Notes under the pieces: model-generated
Databases searched by the model: none
The model's input: the letters and a program-made list of their open reading frames with translations, nothing else
Told to the model about the DNA's origin: nothing
Part shown: positions 51,601-61,800 of the stretch, piece by piece
Layout of the letters: every line of letters begins with the position of its first letter
Position numbering within the stretch: the first letter of the stretch is position 1
Origin: Sipunculus nudus
Lineage: Eukaryota; Annelida; Sipuncula; Golfingiida; Sipunculidae
Direction: 5' to 3'
Assembly: GCA_026874595.1 (NCBI GenBank)
Contig: CM049319.1
Coordinates: 67,793,917-67,857,916 of the forward strand
DNA: 64,000 nt
Position numbers and translations under genes: made by a program

Positions 51601-54251
51601 TTGTTCCAATGTGTCCGTCAGCGTATATGCGTATGTCCTTACACTCGAAAAAATCGCCACAGGAATGAATTTTACGCATAGGGTCTGGCATGGCATTACG
51701 CAGGTAATCCCGGTAAAATTTTTTTTGAAGATCTGCCTAATACACTTTAACACTGCATACTTCTAAATTCAAGTAAGCTGTAAAATTTAGAAAGGTATAT
51801 TAATTATAGATTTCTTCCTGGCTACATGATGGTTCCATGGCACTTCAAAGATGAAGCTACTGTTTGCCATTGTGACTTAACTTTGTTACTTTTACTTATT
51901 GTCTATGGAAATATTTCTCTGTTGTTGTTTGGGAGATGTAATACAACACATTTTACAATATATCAATACATTACTTCTACTGGTGTTCTTCTATAGTGTT
52001 TCATGATTATAATATATGTGAAAGAATAAATGAGAAAATTATGAATAATGTTGATAAAAGTGACGGACTTTTAAAAGGAGTGAAACGACAGCATTTATTT
52101 TAAGCTTAAATGAAATTGTTTACATGAACCTCTTCCGTACAGATAGCAACCGACGGTCTGTTGCGTCGCCGGCTCACCAAAGGGTTAATAGGGATTATAG
52201 CACGAAACGACCTGTTACTCTAAGAAACTAAATTTAATTAAATTAAATTAATTTAATTAAGTATTTCCTGTGGTTGTAACATACCGATGGTCACATTACG
52301 TTGTATTTTGAAAGGTGTGTAATAAATTCTGGACAGCATAAAGCACCTGTAGAGCATCAATAACTGATTTATTTGTTCAAGAGAGGAATGAAGTATATAC
52401 AGCCCGGTAGCCATCTTATATTTGACGGCGAAGCTGTATAATACATCAGGTCTGTGTACATTATGTACATATTTTAACTTCCTTGTTGCAAAATAGTGCT
52501 GCGAATCTGACTGTAATGTTTTTCAATGGTCAAATATCCAGTACCAGACATGTACTGACCATTAATCAATGTAAATATGTTAAATCGCACAGTTGTATAG
52601 GGAGTGTTATAATCATAGGGAACTGCAGGTGCCATCTATGGACTCCACATTGCGCCAGGCACTAAAAAAAGCAATAGAGGAGTCCATTCTTTTAGCCTAC
52701 TTTAATGACTGCTATCACTTTTATCTGTGCAGTAAGAAAAATATCCGACCAAGTGGCTCGGAGCATCAATCACACGAGATTAATACCATCAAAACCATCC
52801 TCAAGTAAGACCATTTCTGAATATGGAATTATCTAATTAATATGGGCTGCTACAGTCTTTATTAGAATATAGCAAGAAAGAATCAACGTATTCATTGAAT
52901 TGTATGGAGTTATATTCACACAAGCGAGATAGACGGTGATGTAACTATGTAGTGTCGTATTGTTTGTTCCTTATTTACATAATCATCAATATATCAAGAA
53001 AAACAGGACGGGAGGAATATTGAATACAAGTGATTTATATTTCAGGTTTTAACCACTTAATCTAGATATAACTGGATATGTTAAAAGATATAGTGACATT
53101 GTGTATACATTAAGGAGTGACATTTCCAACAAATCAATAGCAGAAAATGATATATAACCTTTCATATGTAGTAACTGTCACTTGATATTTTATCCTTTAT
53201 CTGTGTTCAAGTACAGACACTGGTGTCACGTAATAAGTACAAATAATTAACAACAAAATGCCCGTACCACGCCAGCAGATTACTTTAGATTTATTAAGTT
53301 ACTTTCATTAAGGTGTATTTATTTTCATATTAAGATCTAAATTGAAGTGGCGTTACACTTGTCGACACTGCCAGCGAGACTTCAGTAAATCTTACAACCT
53401 GTTAATACACGAGAGGACCCACACTGACGAGCGCCCGTTCTCGTGTGATATCTGTGGTAAAGCCTTCCGACGACGAGATCATCTCCGAGATCACAGGTAA
53501 TCACCGGATGTGACGTCATACATTCACCCAAATACCACCTCTAGTGGCAGGAATCGGTTGTAAAATCATATTCGATGACTGAAAGATAAAAAAAGAGCGA
53601 TGATCGATAATTAATTTGGTATTTTATGTACCACCTATATAACCGTGAAATCAGCTGTATTGAATTAGACCAAAAATATTGACCGAGTTAATTCAGTCAG
53701 TAGTACATCACGCTAAATAGTCATGGTAATGGCCAGTTTGTTGACACTTATTCAATGCACAAGGTTAAGTAATTATGTTGTTCGCTGTTTTTTTCCTGTG
53801 GTTGTTATATATCTCTGACAGAATCAGAATATTTTATCGGGATGATAAGATTTCTTCCCGTCTGCATACATAATCGATTGTAATCGATTATGCAAATGCA
53901 ATTGATCTAATCGAGTATGAAAGAAAACGACCAATCATTGATGTAATCGAACATTACATTGGCCCACCACTAGTTGCCTCCCTTTTCCCTAATATTTTGT
54001 ATGATTTAATTCAGGTTTTTCTTAGGAGGTGATTTTCTGTGACCGCCACCCTTTAACTGCCTTATTTTCTATTTTATCCGTCTTCGTTTTTTTTCCAAAA
54101 TTTTGACATATATCGTATAAATGGTTCCTCATTTGATTTAACATATTTCTATGATAAAAACCTATTCAGTTATATTTGTTACCATACACGAAATATCAAT
54201 TTATTCTGTAGGTCTTTCTGTCTGTCTTTCTGTCTGCCTGCCTGTCTATCA

Positions 54252-54299
<48 letters not shown>

Positions 54300-55727
54300 G
54301 ACTGAGATAATTGACTTGTAAATCTTAGATATTTTATCTGTTTATCTTAAGCGTAAGGAAAATTTTGACTGATCAAATATACAACAAAATTCTGTTAACA
54401 ATTACTCGCATGGTTCATGCATACCCCACGTGGTATATCGGCATGCCCGCTTATATTAAAAATACAAATTCGCTTGATTTTTAGATTCATTAAGTCATGC
54501 CCACCTATATTAATGTAATGGTTTCAATTGAGATACAGTAAGTTATGCCTACCTACATCGGTGTAATGATTACATTATAGATAAATTAATTCATGTATAC
54601 CTATAGCTCTATAATACTTATATTTTAGATATATTCACGCTGAGCAGAAACCGTTTACGTGTGACGTGTGTGGAAAGGGATTCTGTCAATCACGAACCCT
54701 GACAGTACACAAGGCTACCCACGAGCAGGTGAGTGTGCTAACACACAAACACACACACCATCGCACACACATACACACTCAGCAGCCGCTGTACGTGAGA
54801 ACAGGTGAGAATATGACAAACTAAGAAAGCACACAAAAGTTCACATACATACACAAATACACACATTAAGCTGCCGCTGTCTGAGAGAACAGGTGTAAAT
54901 GTGACATCGTAAAAAAGGCCCACACACATACGTGCACCCACACCAACACGCACGCAAGTACATACACGCTGTCCATGGTGGTGCTTTTGCAATACTTAAG
55001 TATTTGCTGTGGGAATGCCTCTTCAAGAACAGTCAACTTTGTCTATAACCAAGAAAGGGAGCGAATAAAATATGTAATTGCCAATTAGGGTGGACCACGA
55101 TATATTTATTTAAGAAAGGTCTTCACCAGCAATCTGTTTATTCCTATTTGTGGTTGTGTTTTTGTCGATTGACGGGCTTTATGTAAAGCGTGTATTACTT
55201 AAAAGGTGTCCAAACCCTTTTTTTCCTTTGCTCTGTTTGTATTATTCCCATTTACTCCTACAATTATAATCAAGGATTCAAGCGACTGTGTTTAGCGTTA
55301 TATTCAAATTCATGTAACCGACACCAATAAAAAGAGAGTTTGACTGTACATTTCTGTAAAAGACCTGTCTACATATTTTGAAGCCTATGACCAATCCTTC
55401 CAATTAAACAGATTAAAGTTTGAGTGCGTATTTTAAAAGTATGGTAAGGTTCGCATGGCCTATTTCTGGCCAAGATCACCAAACTCCTCATATACCTACA
55501 ATATAGGTTGTATATATTATACGTTTTCATTGACCCATGGTATATTTTAAAGAACTTTTAAAATTTGTAACCCAGCGTTACTAGTCTTTATAACATTAAG
55601 TCTACACAGATATAAATGGACCACGTGTGAAGCGGTTAAAACCAAGAGACCAGGTGCATGAGAGACAGAAGCATTTTAATGTCACGGTTGATTCCTTACC
55701 ATGCAGTTGATCTGTGTTATATTGCAG

Positions 55728-55788
<61 letters not shown>

Positions 55789-56239
55789 GTATAATTTGAA
55801 TAATTATGAAAAGGATATTGAATAAAAATATGTAAAAGATCATAAATATCACAGAAATGAAAATCGTTTGCAAACTTATACCGGGGCAAATAATATGACA
55901 TTTAAGTAAATTCAATATTTTGATTGGTATTCATTGGTATTAAAGTGTTGTGTTTTTCGGTCTGTGATCGGTACAACATTTTAGAAAATATGAACTTCAA
56001 CAGTCTCCATATAAAATGCAAAACTGGGGATCAGCTAAGAGACGATAACTATTGCATTGATATATATATATTATAAATGTTACTTGATTTTTTTATAATT
56101 TCAGGGTCCGCCACATGAGTGTTCCCACTGCGGAAAAAAGTTTATCCAGAAATGTAGTCTGAAAGCCCATCTGAAAACACACGATATGAACTCCTTATTG
56201 GGACACAAGGACAGACCGGAAGTATCGAGGGCTTCCTGA
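48220..56239 (+). CDS. osr: Odd-skipped family (Odd/Osr) C2H2 zinc-finger transcription factor, spliced
   Basis: This is a nuclear DNA-binding regulator of the Odd-skipped/Osr family, which controls segmentation, gut, limb-joint and kidney-type development in animals. Join 48,220-48,614, 53,335-53,496, 54,629-54,728 and 56,105-56,239. All junctions are GT-AG and in phase, giving 263 residues. Residues 1-131 include the [11 protein letters not shown] motif (105-115), resembling the FDFANLA motif of Osr proteins, and a basic/acidic tail. Four fingers follow with exact C-X2-C-X12-H-X3-H spacing: C141/C144/H157/H161, C169/C172/H185/H189, C197/C200/H213/H217 and C225/C228/H241/H245. The stretches [16 protein letters not shown] and [18 protein letters not shown] are family diagnostic, although Osr/Odd usually have RRQDHL in finger 2. 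Four fingers match Drosophila Odd (vertebrate Osr1 has three). The C-terminus is short (18 residues after the last His). Confidence 0.95.
48601..51503 (+). repeat. 62-bp minisatellite of 47 units, each repeating the exon's 5' splice site
   Basis: The unit is AACAGAGAGGTGAGAAGCAA, AGTCTCCGCCTTCACACACT, TTAAGGGGTTAGGATATAAA, GA. The donor GTGAGA recurs exactly every 62 bases from 48,615 to 51,467 (46 intervals, no indels). Nearly all units keep GT. By eye, two have AT (48,925 and 49,421) and the last has GC. A few read GTAAGA. Higher-order copying is visible: an 8-unit (496-bp) block at the left (marker AAAGGGTTTAGG at 48,643 and 49,139) and a 15-unit (930-bp) block at the right (marker TTCACATACTTT near 50,125 and 51,055). 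The array begins inside the exon and lies in the 4.7-kb intron. Confidence 0.97.
51504..52592. other. Intron sequence after the minisatellite
   Basis: Immediately after the array, TTTTTTGTTTTTCTTATTTAG (51,505-51,525) looks like an acceptor, and the following GGATAT matches the array unit's own TTAGGATAT, so it probably preserves the ancestral right junction. Otherwise no exon is supported. Plus-strand frames at 51,405-51,766 have no recognised motif. Confidence 0.5.
52638..52804 (+). CDS. Possible alternative first coding exon of osr
   Basis: An ATG at 52,638 opens 55 codons ([19 protein letters not shown], then [16 protein letters not shown] and a polar tail) that end at a good donor, AA|GTAAGA (52,805), in phase 2. 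That is exactly the phase needed to join the zinc-finger exon at 53,335 (AA+A = Lys), which would give a 187-residue isoform with all four fingers and a different N-terminus. Joining from the upstream exon is only in frame through a weak acceptor at 52,600. No known domain is seen. It may be a chance open frame. Confidence 0.35.
53335..53496 (+). CDS. osr: osr coding exon 2 (zinc fingers 1 and most of 2)
   Basis: The acceptor ATTTTCATATTAAG ends at 53,334. The first base completes the codon AG|A (Arg132). It encodes residues 133-185, i.e. finger 1 and finger 2 up to its first zinc-binding His, ending CAC AG|GTAATC. Frame and phase agree with exon 1 without needing any intermediate exon. Confidence 0.95.
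53541..53973. mobile_element. hAT-like non-autonomous element in an osr intron
   Basis: The left end CTAGTGGCAGGAATCGGTTG and the right end (reverse complement CTAGTGGTGGGCCAATGTAA) share a CTAGTGG start. The interior has several ATCGATTA-type palindromic blocks near both ends (e.g. CATAATCGATTGTAATCGAT at 53,869). A similar end (TAGTGGTGGGAGTCGGTTCC) occurs at about 38,397. The 8-bp flanks do not match well, so the target duplication is doubtful. No coding frame. Confidence 0.5.
54211..54300. repeat. TCTG tetranucleotide microsatellite
   Basis: Tandem TCTG/TTCTG/CCTG repeats become a pure TCTG run and end in TCTCTCTC. It lies in the intron before coding exon 3. Tetranucleotide runs of this type accompany some mollusc mobile elements, but no element core is evident here. 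Confidence 0.9.
54629..54728 (+). CDS. osr: osr coding exon 3 (end of finger 2, finger 3)
   Basis: The acceptor TACTTATATTTTAG ends at 54,628. The first base completes AG|A (Arg186). It encodes residues 187-219: YIHAEQKPF, finger 3 ([21 protein letters not shown]) up to H217, and EQ. It ends in phase 0 at a consensus donor [17 protein letters not shown] is a signature of finger 3 in Odd/Osr proteins. Confidence 0.95.
54735..54965. repeat. CA-rich intronic sequence with an internal duplication
   Basis: Two related segments of about 110 bases, each CACACA-rich followed by GCCGCTGT, GAGAACAGGTG and TGTGACA-like sequence (about 54,782-54,812 and 54,871-54,905). The donor-like CAGGTGAG motif of the preceding exon is echoed near 54,803. 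Minus-strand cysteine/valine-rich frames here are translated CA repeats. Confidence 0.6.
55730..55779. repeat. TA microsatellite
   Basis: A TA run of about 50 bases in the last intron of the osr gene. Confidence 0.9.
56105..56239 (+). CDS. osr: osr last coding exon (finger 4 and C-terminus)
   Basis: The acceptor TTTTTTATAATTTCAG ends at 56,104. It encodes residues 220-263: GPPHE, finger 4 (C225, C228, H241, H245; [18 protein letters not shown]) and an 18-residue tail ending in SRAS before TGA at 56,237. Confidence 0.95.
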   Translation, partial: GPPHECSHCGKKFIQKCSLKAHLKTHDMNSLLGHKDRPEVSRAS

Positions 56240-56580
56240 GAGATCATTGGCTTCTTCGGAGATCACGTGACTTCAAGCAAGACCTTTTTATATCATTACA
56301 ATAGTTTTTTTTTTTGCGAACCGACAGAGAACATGAGACTGACGTTTCTGTATGTGTATGCCCTCCTACATTTTGGCGTTTTATGCCGACATACCTCCGA
56401 GTAACAACTTTGAAACTAATATTAGAGCTATCTGTTTAAAAAAATGGCTGACGTCTTATATATGAACTGTTTGTTATTCATTATGGAATGAGAACAATAT
56501 AACGCAATTCATTGAAAGCTATTTTGATAATATATCAAATTTTGTATGTTTTCACAATAAAGTATTCATATACTCGTATA
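56240..56580 (+). terminator. osr: osr 3' untranslated region with polyadenylation signal
   Basis: A canonical AATAAA lies at 56,556-56,561, about 320 bases after the stop codon, so cleavage is expected around 56,575-56,590. There is a run of ten T residues near 56,306. No other AATAAA lies between the stop and this one. Confidence 0.75.
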
Positions 56581-58842
56581 TTCATATGACTGCTTTATTT
56601 ATTTCAATATAATTTAATGACGTAATGAATGGATTTTGCATATATACCTCCGTATATCTGATAAATATCCAAGTTAGTGGACTACGTCTTTTCTCAGTTC
56701 GGTTTTTTTTTTATATAATCATACAATTAAACGTGTTCATTTTCATTTCCACCCTTACCCAAGGAATCAGATATTTAATCTTACCTAAAAAAATATACAT
56801 ATATGGCATATAGTAAAGATTGTGTTGTACAAATGATCATATATACACTTGTCATGTATATGAATAAACTAAAATAGACTACGGATGGTTGCATCATTTT
56901 TTTTTTTTTTTTTTGCTGTGAAGAAATGAAAGCATGTAAACATGGTATATCTGCATAATTTTTTAGTGCACAAGTAAAATTACATTCTAAAAGAGTGTGT
57001 ACTGATATCAGAGTGAACATAGGAGCAGACACGCTGAATACCTCTGTAACAACATTAACCATCTATTTCTACCGGTAGCTTGATATATACAGGTGTTTGC
57101 TCCCGGATTACTACAGAGAGGTCCACATACAAATCAGCAGTTTATGAACTAATGAGATTTACTGGGTGTCCAGCCGAGCCGGCCAAACGAAGGCCACTTG
57201 GATGAGATCTGGAAAAGATTTATGGTATTGATCCACAGACCCTGACAGCAAGGCACTCCATGTAAACAATAGTGGGTTATAAAGCTGTAGGGGGACTTAA
57301 TTTATTAGTCATATTCAATAAGCTGGACGCTGGGCAGTAAATATGAAAGCAAGATATCATTGTTTAATTTACAGACTTCCGGACTCTCTGGCCTGACCGG
57401 TATCACGTCTTTTATTGCCGGAAATTTGTAAATTTAAATATTAAGCTTTTTCTCAGAATACGTAAATCTTTATGCCACAAACACGATTGCTCTGTTGGCT
57501 TCCAGCATTCTTTACTCAAAGGAAATGTCCACTTTAACCAATATAGAACAACCCACTTTGTCCAGCAATAAAGATGCCAAATAGAAATTCAATAAATCAC
57601 AAATAAAAATGGTCGACAAAGATAACATAGCCAAACATTAACAAATGTTGGAATACTTTAGCCAAACATTAACAAATTTTGGAATACTTTACTTCTTTTT
57701 ATTTAAAGTACGTCAGTAATCTGTCGAAAAATCTAATGATACAAAAGAGCCATAGCTTGCAAATATAACAGTCAAAACTCCGATTCAGTAATTTTGTGGT
57801 TTCGCCTGTATTAGTTTCAAGTTACTCCTACAGAGTCTAACATTTTCGGGGTTTTTTTCCTGCTACTTTTGATTATATTTATATATGTGTTATGGTCCTC
57901 TAGAACATGTCCACTAAAGTAAAGTCAGTTAGTACTGAGTATTTGTGTTCTGTAAATCGAAATGTAGGTTCTTTAATTATAAATGTGAAAATTCATACTA
58001 AACTCCAACCTCCTGCCGGAGCCCAGGCTTATGTCTGATTCCACGTCACAAGGCCAGCTCATATGACCAGATCACATGATCACATGACCAGATCAATACA
58101 GACTATCATTATACGAATAATCAAATTTCTAGTGAAAAAAAAATCTGATTCTCTTCCATGTTAAACTGTTAACAGATCTGTTTCTCGGAAGTAATGCCCC
58201 GCCAAAATTTGCAGGTGATTGTTTCGAATGGCATCGTTGTTTCAAACCAATATATTCATATTTATGTGAAGAAAATTATAGCGAATATAAATTTGACTGT
58301 TCCATTGAGAAACCTAGTCAGGGGTTAACCACTAGTACGCTGTTGTAAGAGTTAATATATCAAAAGCTACTCAGCGTCATTCCGGAGACACGTGACCGTG
58401 TAAGCTGGAGTCTGCCGTTTGAGAACGATCAGTAAATATTGCAGGTAGTTATAACTCAGGGGATGCTTCTGGAAGACTAAATCTGATTCTTAGGAACAAA
58501 GGCAGCAGTTAATAAACCTGTAGTAGTAAGTTTGGCGGGGATCGTAGAGATTATTGTGGGAGCACCACCCCATGTCACCTGACTGTAGAGCTCAGCCCGC
58601 GGCTTATATACCCCCCCCCCCTGTATTGACGCCACTGCCATTGGCTCTTTTGTTGGCCTTTTGTCTTAGGAACATGTCTTCGTTGATAGGAGTAGCCAGT
58701 GATTTATAAATAGGCGTTCACCTTTAGTGTTGGCATTTCAACGTGTGTTTTTATTGAAATACTTTTCACTTTTAATTTCGAAAGATTGGTCCATAACCTT
58801 GTCCTGCTCTGCAACTAAAAAAGTGGTAGAGTTTTTCTAAAA
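56581..58842. other. Intergenic DNA, no gene recognised
   Basis: AT-rich single-copy-looking sequence. Open frames at 56,625-57,062 have no motif. Small features are a poly-T run near 56,897, a C-run near 58,611, and GATCACATGATCACATGACC near 58,070. No promoter, exon or RNA could be supported. Confidence 0.5.
57629..57690. repeat. 31-bp tandem duplication
   Basis: AGCCAAACATTAACAAATGT followed by TGGAATACTTT occurs twice head to tail, differing by one base (ATGTT/ATTTT). Confidence 0.95.
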
Positions 58843-61800
58843 GACCCTGTAAGACGAACCCTGTATGACATACCCTGTATGACATACCCTGTATGACATA
58901 CCCTGTATGACATACCCCGTATGACATACCCTGTATGACATACCCTGTAAGACGAACCCTGTATGACATACCCTGTTTGACATACCCTGTATGACAGATC
59001 CTGTAAGATGAAACCTGTATGACAGATCCTGTAAGACGAACCCTGTATGACATACCCTGTATGACATACCCTGTATGACAGATCCTGTAAGACGAACCCT
59101 GTATGACATAACCCGTATGACATACCCTGTATGACAGATCCTGTAAGACGAACCCTATATGACATACCCTGTAAGACGAACCCTGTATGACATACCCCGT
59201 ATGACATACCCTGTATGACAGATCCTGTAAGACGAACCCTGTATGACATACCCTGTAAGACAAACCCTGTATGACATACCCTGTATGACATACCCTGTAT
59301 GACAGATCCTGTAAGACGAACCCTGTATGACATACCCTGTAAGATGAACCCTGTATGACATACCCTGTATGACATACCCTGTATGACAGATCCTGTAAGA
59401 CGAACCCTGTATGACATACCCTGTAAGACGAACCCTGTATGACATACCCTGTATGACATACCCTGTATGACAGATCCTGTAAGACGAACCCTGTATGACA
59501 TACCCTGTAAGACGAACCCTGTATGACATACCCCGTATGACATACCCTGTATGACAGATCCTGTAAGACGAACCCTGTATGACATACCCTGTAAGACGAA
59601 CCCTGTATGACATACCCTGTATGACATACCCTGTATGACAGATCCTGTAAGACGAACCCTGTATGACATACCCTGTAAGACGAACCCTGTATGACATACC
59701 CTGTATGACATACCCTGTATGACAGATCCTGTAAGACGAACCCTGTATGACATACCCTGTAAGACGAACCCTGTATGACATACCCCGTATGACATACCCT
59801 GTATGACAGATCCTGTAAGACGAACCCTGTATGACATACCCTGTATGACATACCCTGTATGACAGATCCTGTAAGACGAACCCTGTATGACATACCCTGT
59901 AAGACGAACCCTGTATGACATACCCTGGATGACATACCCTGTATGACAGATCCTGTAAGACGAACCCTGTATGACATACCCTGTATGACATACCCTGTAT
60001 GACATACCCTGTATGACTGATCGTGTAAGACGAACCCTGTATGACATACCCTGTAAGACGAACCCTGTATGACATACCACGTATGACATACCCTGTATGA
60101 CAGATCCTGTAAGACGAACCCTGTATGACATACCCTGTATGGCAGATCCTGTAAGACGAACCCTGTATGACATATCCTGTATGACATACCCTGTATGACA
60201 GATCCTGTAAGACGAACCCTGTATGACATACCCTGTATGACATACCCTGTATGACAGATCCTGTAAGACGAACCCTGTATGACATACCCTGTAAGACGAA
60301 CCCTGTATGACATACCCTGTATGACAGATCCTGTAAGACGAACTCTGTATGACATACCCTGTATGACAAACCCTGTATGACAGATCCTGTAAGACGAACC
60401 CTGTATGACATACCCTGTATGACATACCCTGTATGACAGAACCTGTAAGACGATTCCTGTATGACATATCCTGTATGACATACCCTGTATGACAGATCCT
60501 GTAAGACGAACCCTGTATGACATACCCTGTATGACAGATCCTGTAAGACGAACCCTGTATGACATACCCTGTATGACATACCCTGTATGACAGATCCTGT
60601 AAGACGAACCCTGTATGACATACCCTGTATGACATACCCTGTATGACAGATCCTGTAAGACGAACCCTGTATGACATACCCTGTATGATATACCCTGGAT
60701 GACAGATCCTGTAAGACGAACCCTGTATGACATACCCTGTATGACATACCCTGTATGACAGATCCTGTAAGACGAACCCTGTATGACAAACCCTGTATGA
60801 CATACCCTGTATGACAGATCCTGTAAGACGAACCCTGTATGACATACCCTGTATGACATACCCTGTATGACAGATCCTGTAAGACGAACCCTGTATGACA
60901 TACCCTGTATGACATACCCTGTATGACAGATCCTGTAAGACGAACCCTGTATGACATATCCTGTATGACATATCCTGTAAGACGAACCCTGTATGACATA
61001 CCCTGTATGACATACCCTGTATGACAGATCCTGTAAGACGAACCCTGTATGACAGACCCTGTATGACAGACCCTGTAAGACGAACCCTGTATGACAGACC
61101 CTGTGTGACAGACCCTGTAAGACGAACCCTGTATGACAGACCCTGTATGACCGACCCTGTAAGACGGACCCTGTATGACAGACCCTGTATGACAGACCCT
61201 GTTAGACAGACCCTGTATTACGGACCCTGTGTGACAGACACTGTATGACCGACCCTGTATGACAGACCCTGTTAGACAGACCCTGTAAGACGGACCCTGT
61301 GTGACAGACCCTGTGTGACCGACCCTGTATGACAGACCCTGTAAGACAGACCCTGTATGACTGACCCCGTATGACGGACCCTGTATGACATATCCTGTTT
61401 GACGGACCCTGTATTACGGAAATTTGTAGGACACACCCTGTTTGACAGACCCTGTATTACGGACCCTGTAAGACATATCCTGTTAAACAGACCCTGTATG
61501 ACAGACCCTGTATGACAGACCCTGTATGACAGACCCTGTATCACGGACCCTGTATGACATACCCTGTATGACCGACCCTGTATGACAGACCCTGTATGAC
61601 AGAACCTGTATGACAGACCCTGTATGACATACCCTGTATGACAGACCCTGTATGACAGACCCTGGGTGACCGACTCTGTATGACAGACCCTGTATGAGAG
61701 ACCCTGTTTGACAGACCCTGTATAACGGACCCTGTAAGACATATCCTGTTAAACAGATCCTGTATGCCAGACCCTGTATTACGGACCCTGTAAGACATAT

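Noticed and set aside
52593-52808. Internal exon between coding exons 1 and 2 of osr
   Set aside because: Exon 1 (phase 2) joins 53,335 directly in frame. Inclusion through the best acceptor (52,628) would create an early stop. Only the alternative-first-exon reading is kept as a possibility.
58772-61013. Proteins of 614-732 residues on the minus strand
   Set aside because: Three overlapping frames encode the same 14-bp repeat in rotation, with no promoter, introns or unique domain.
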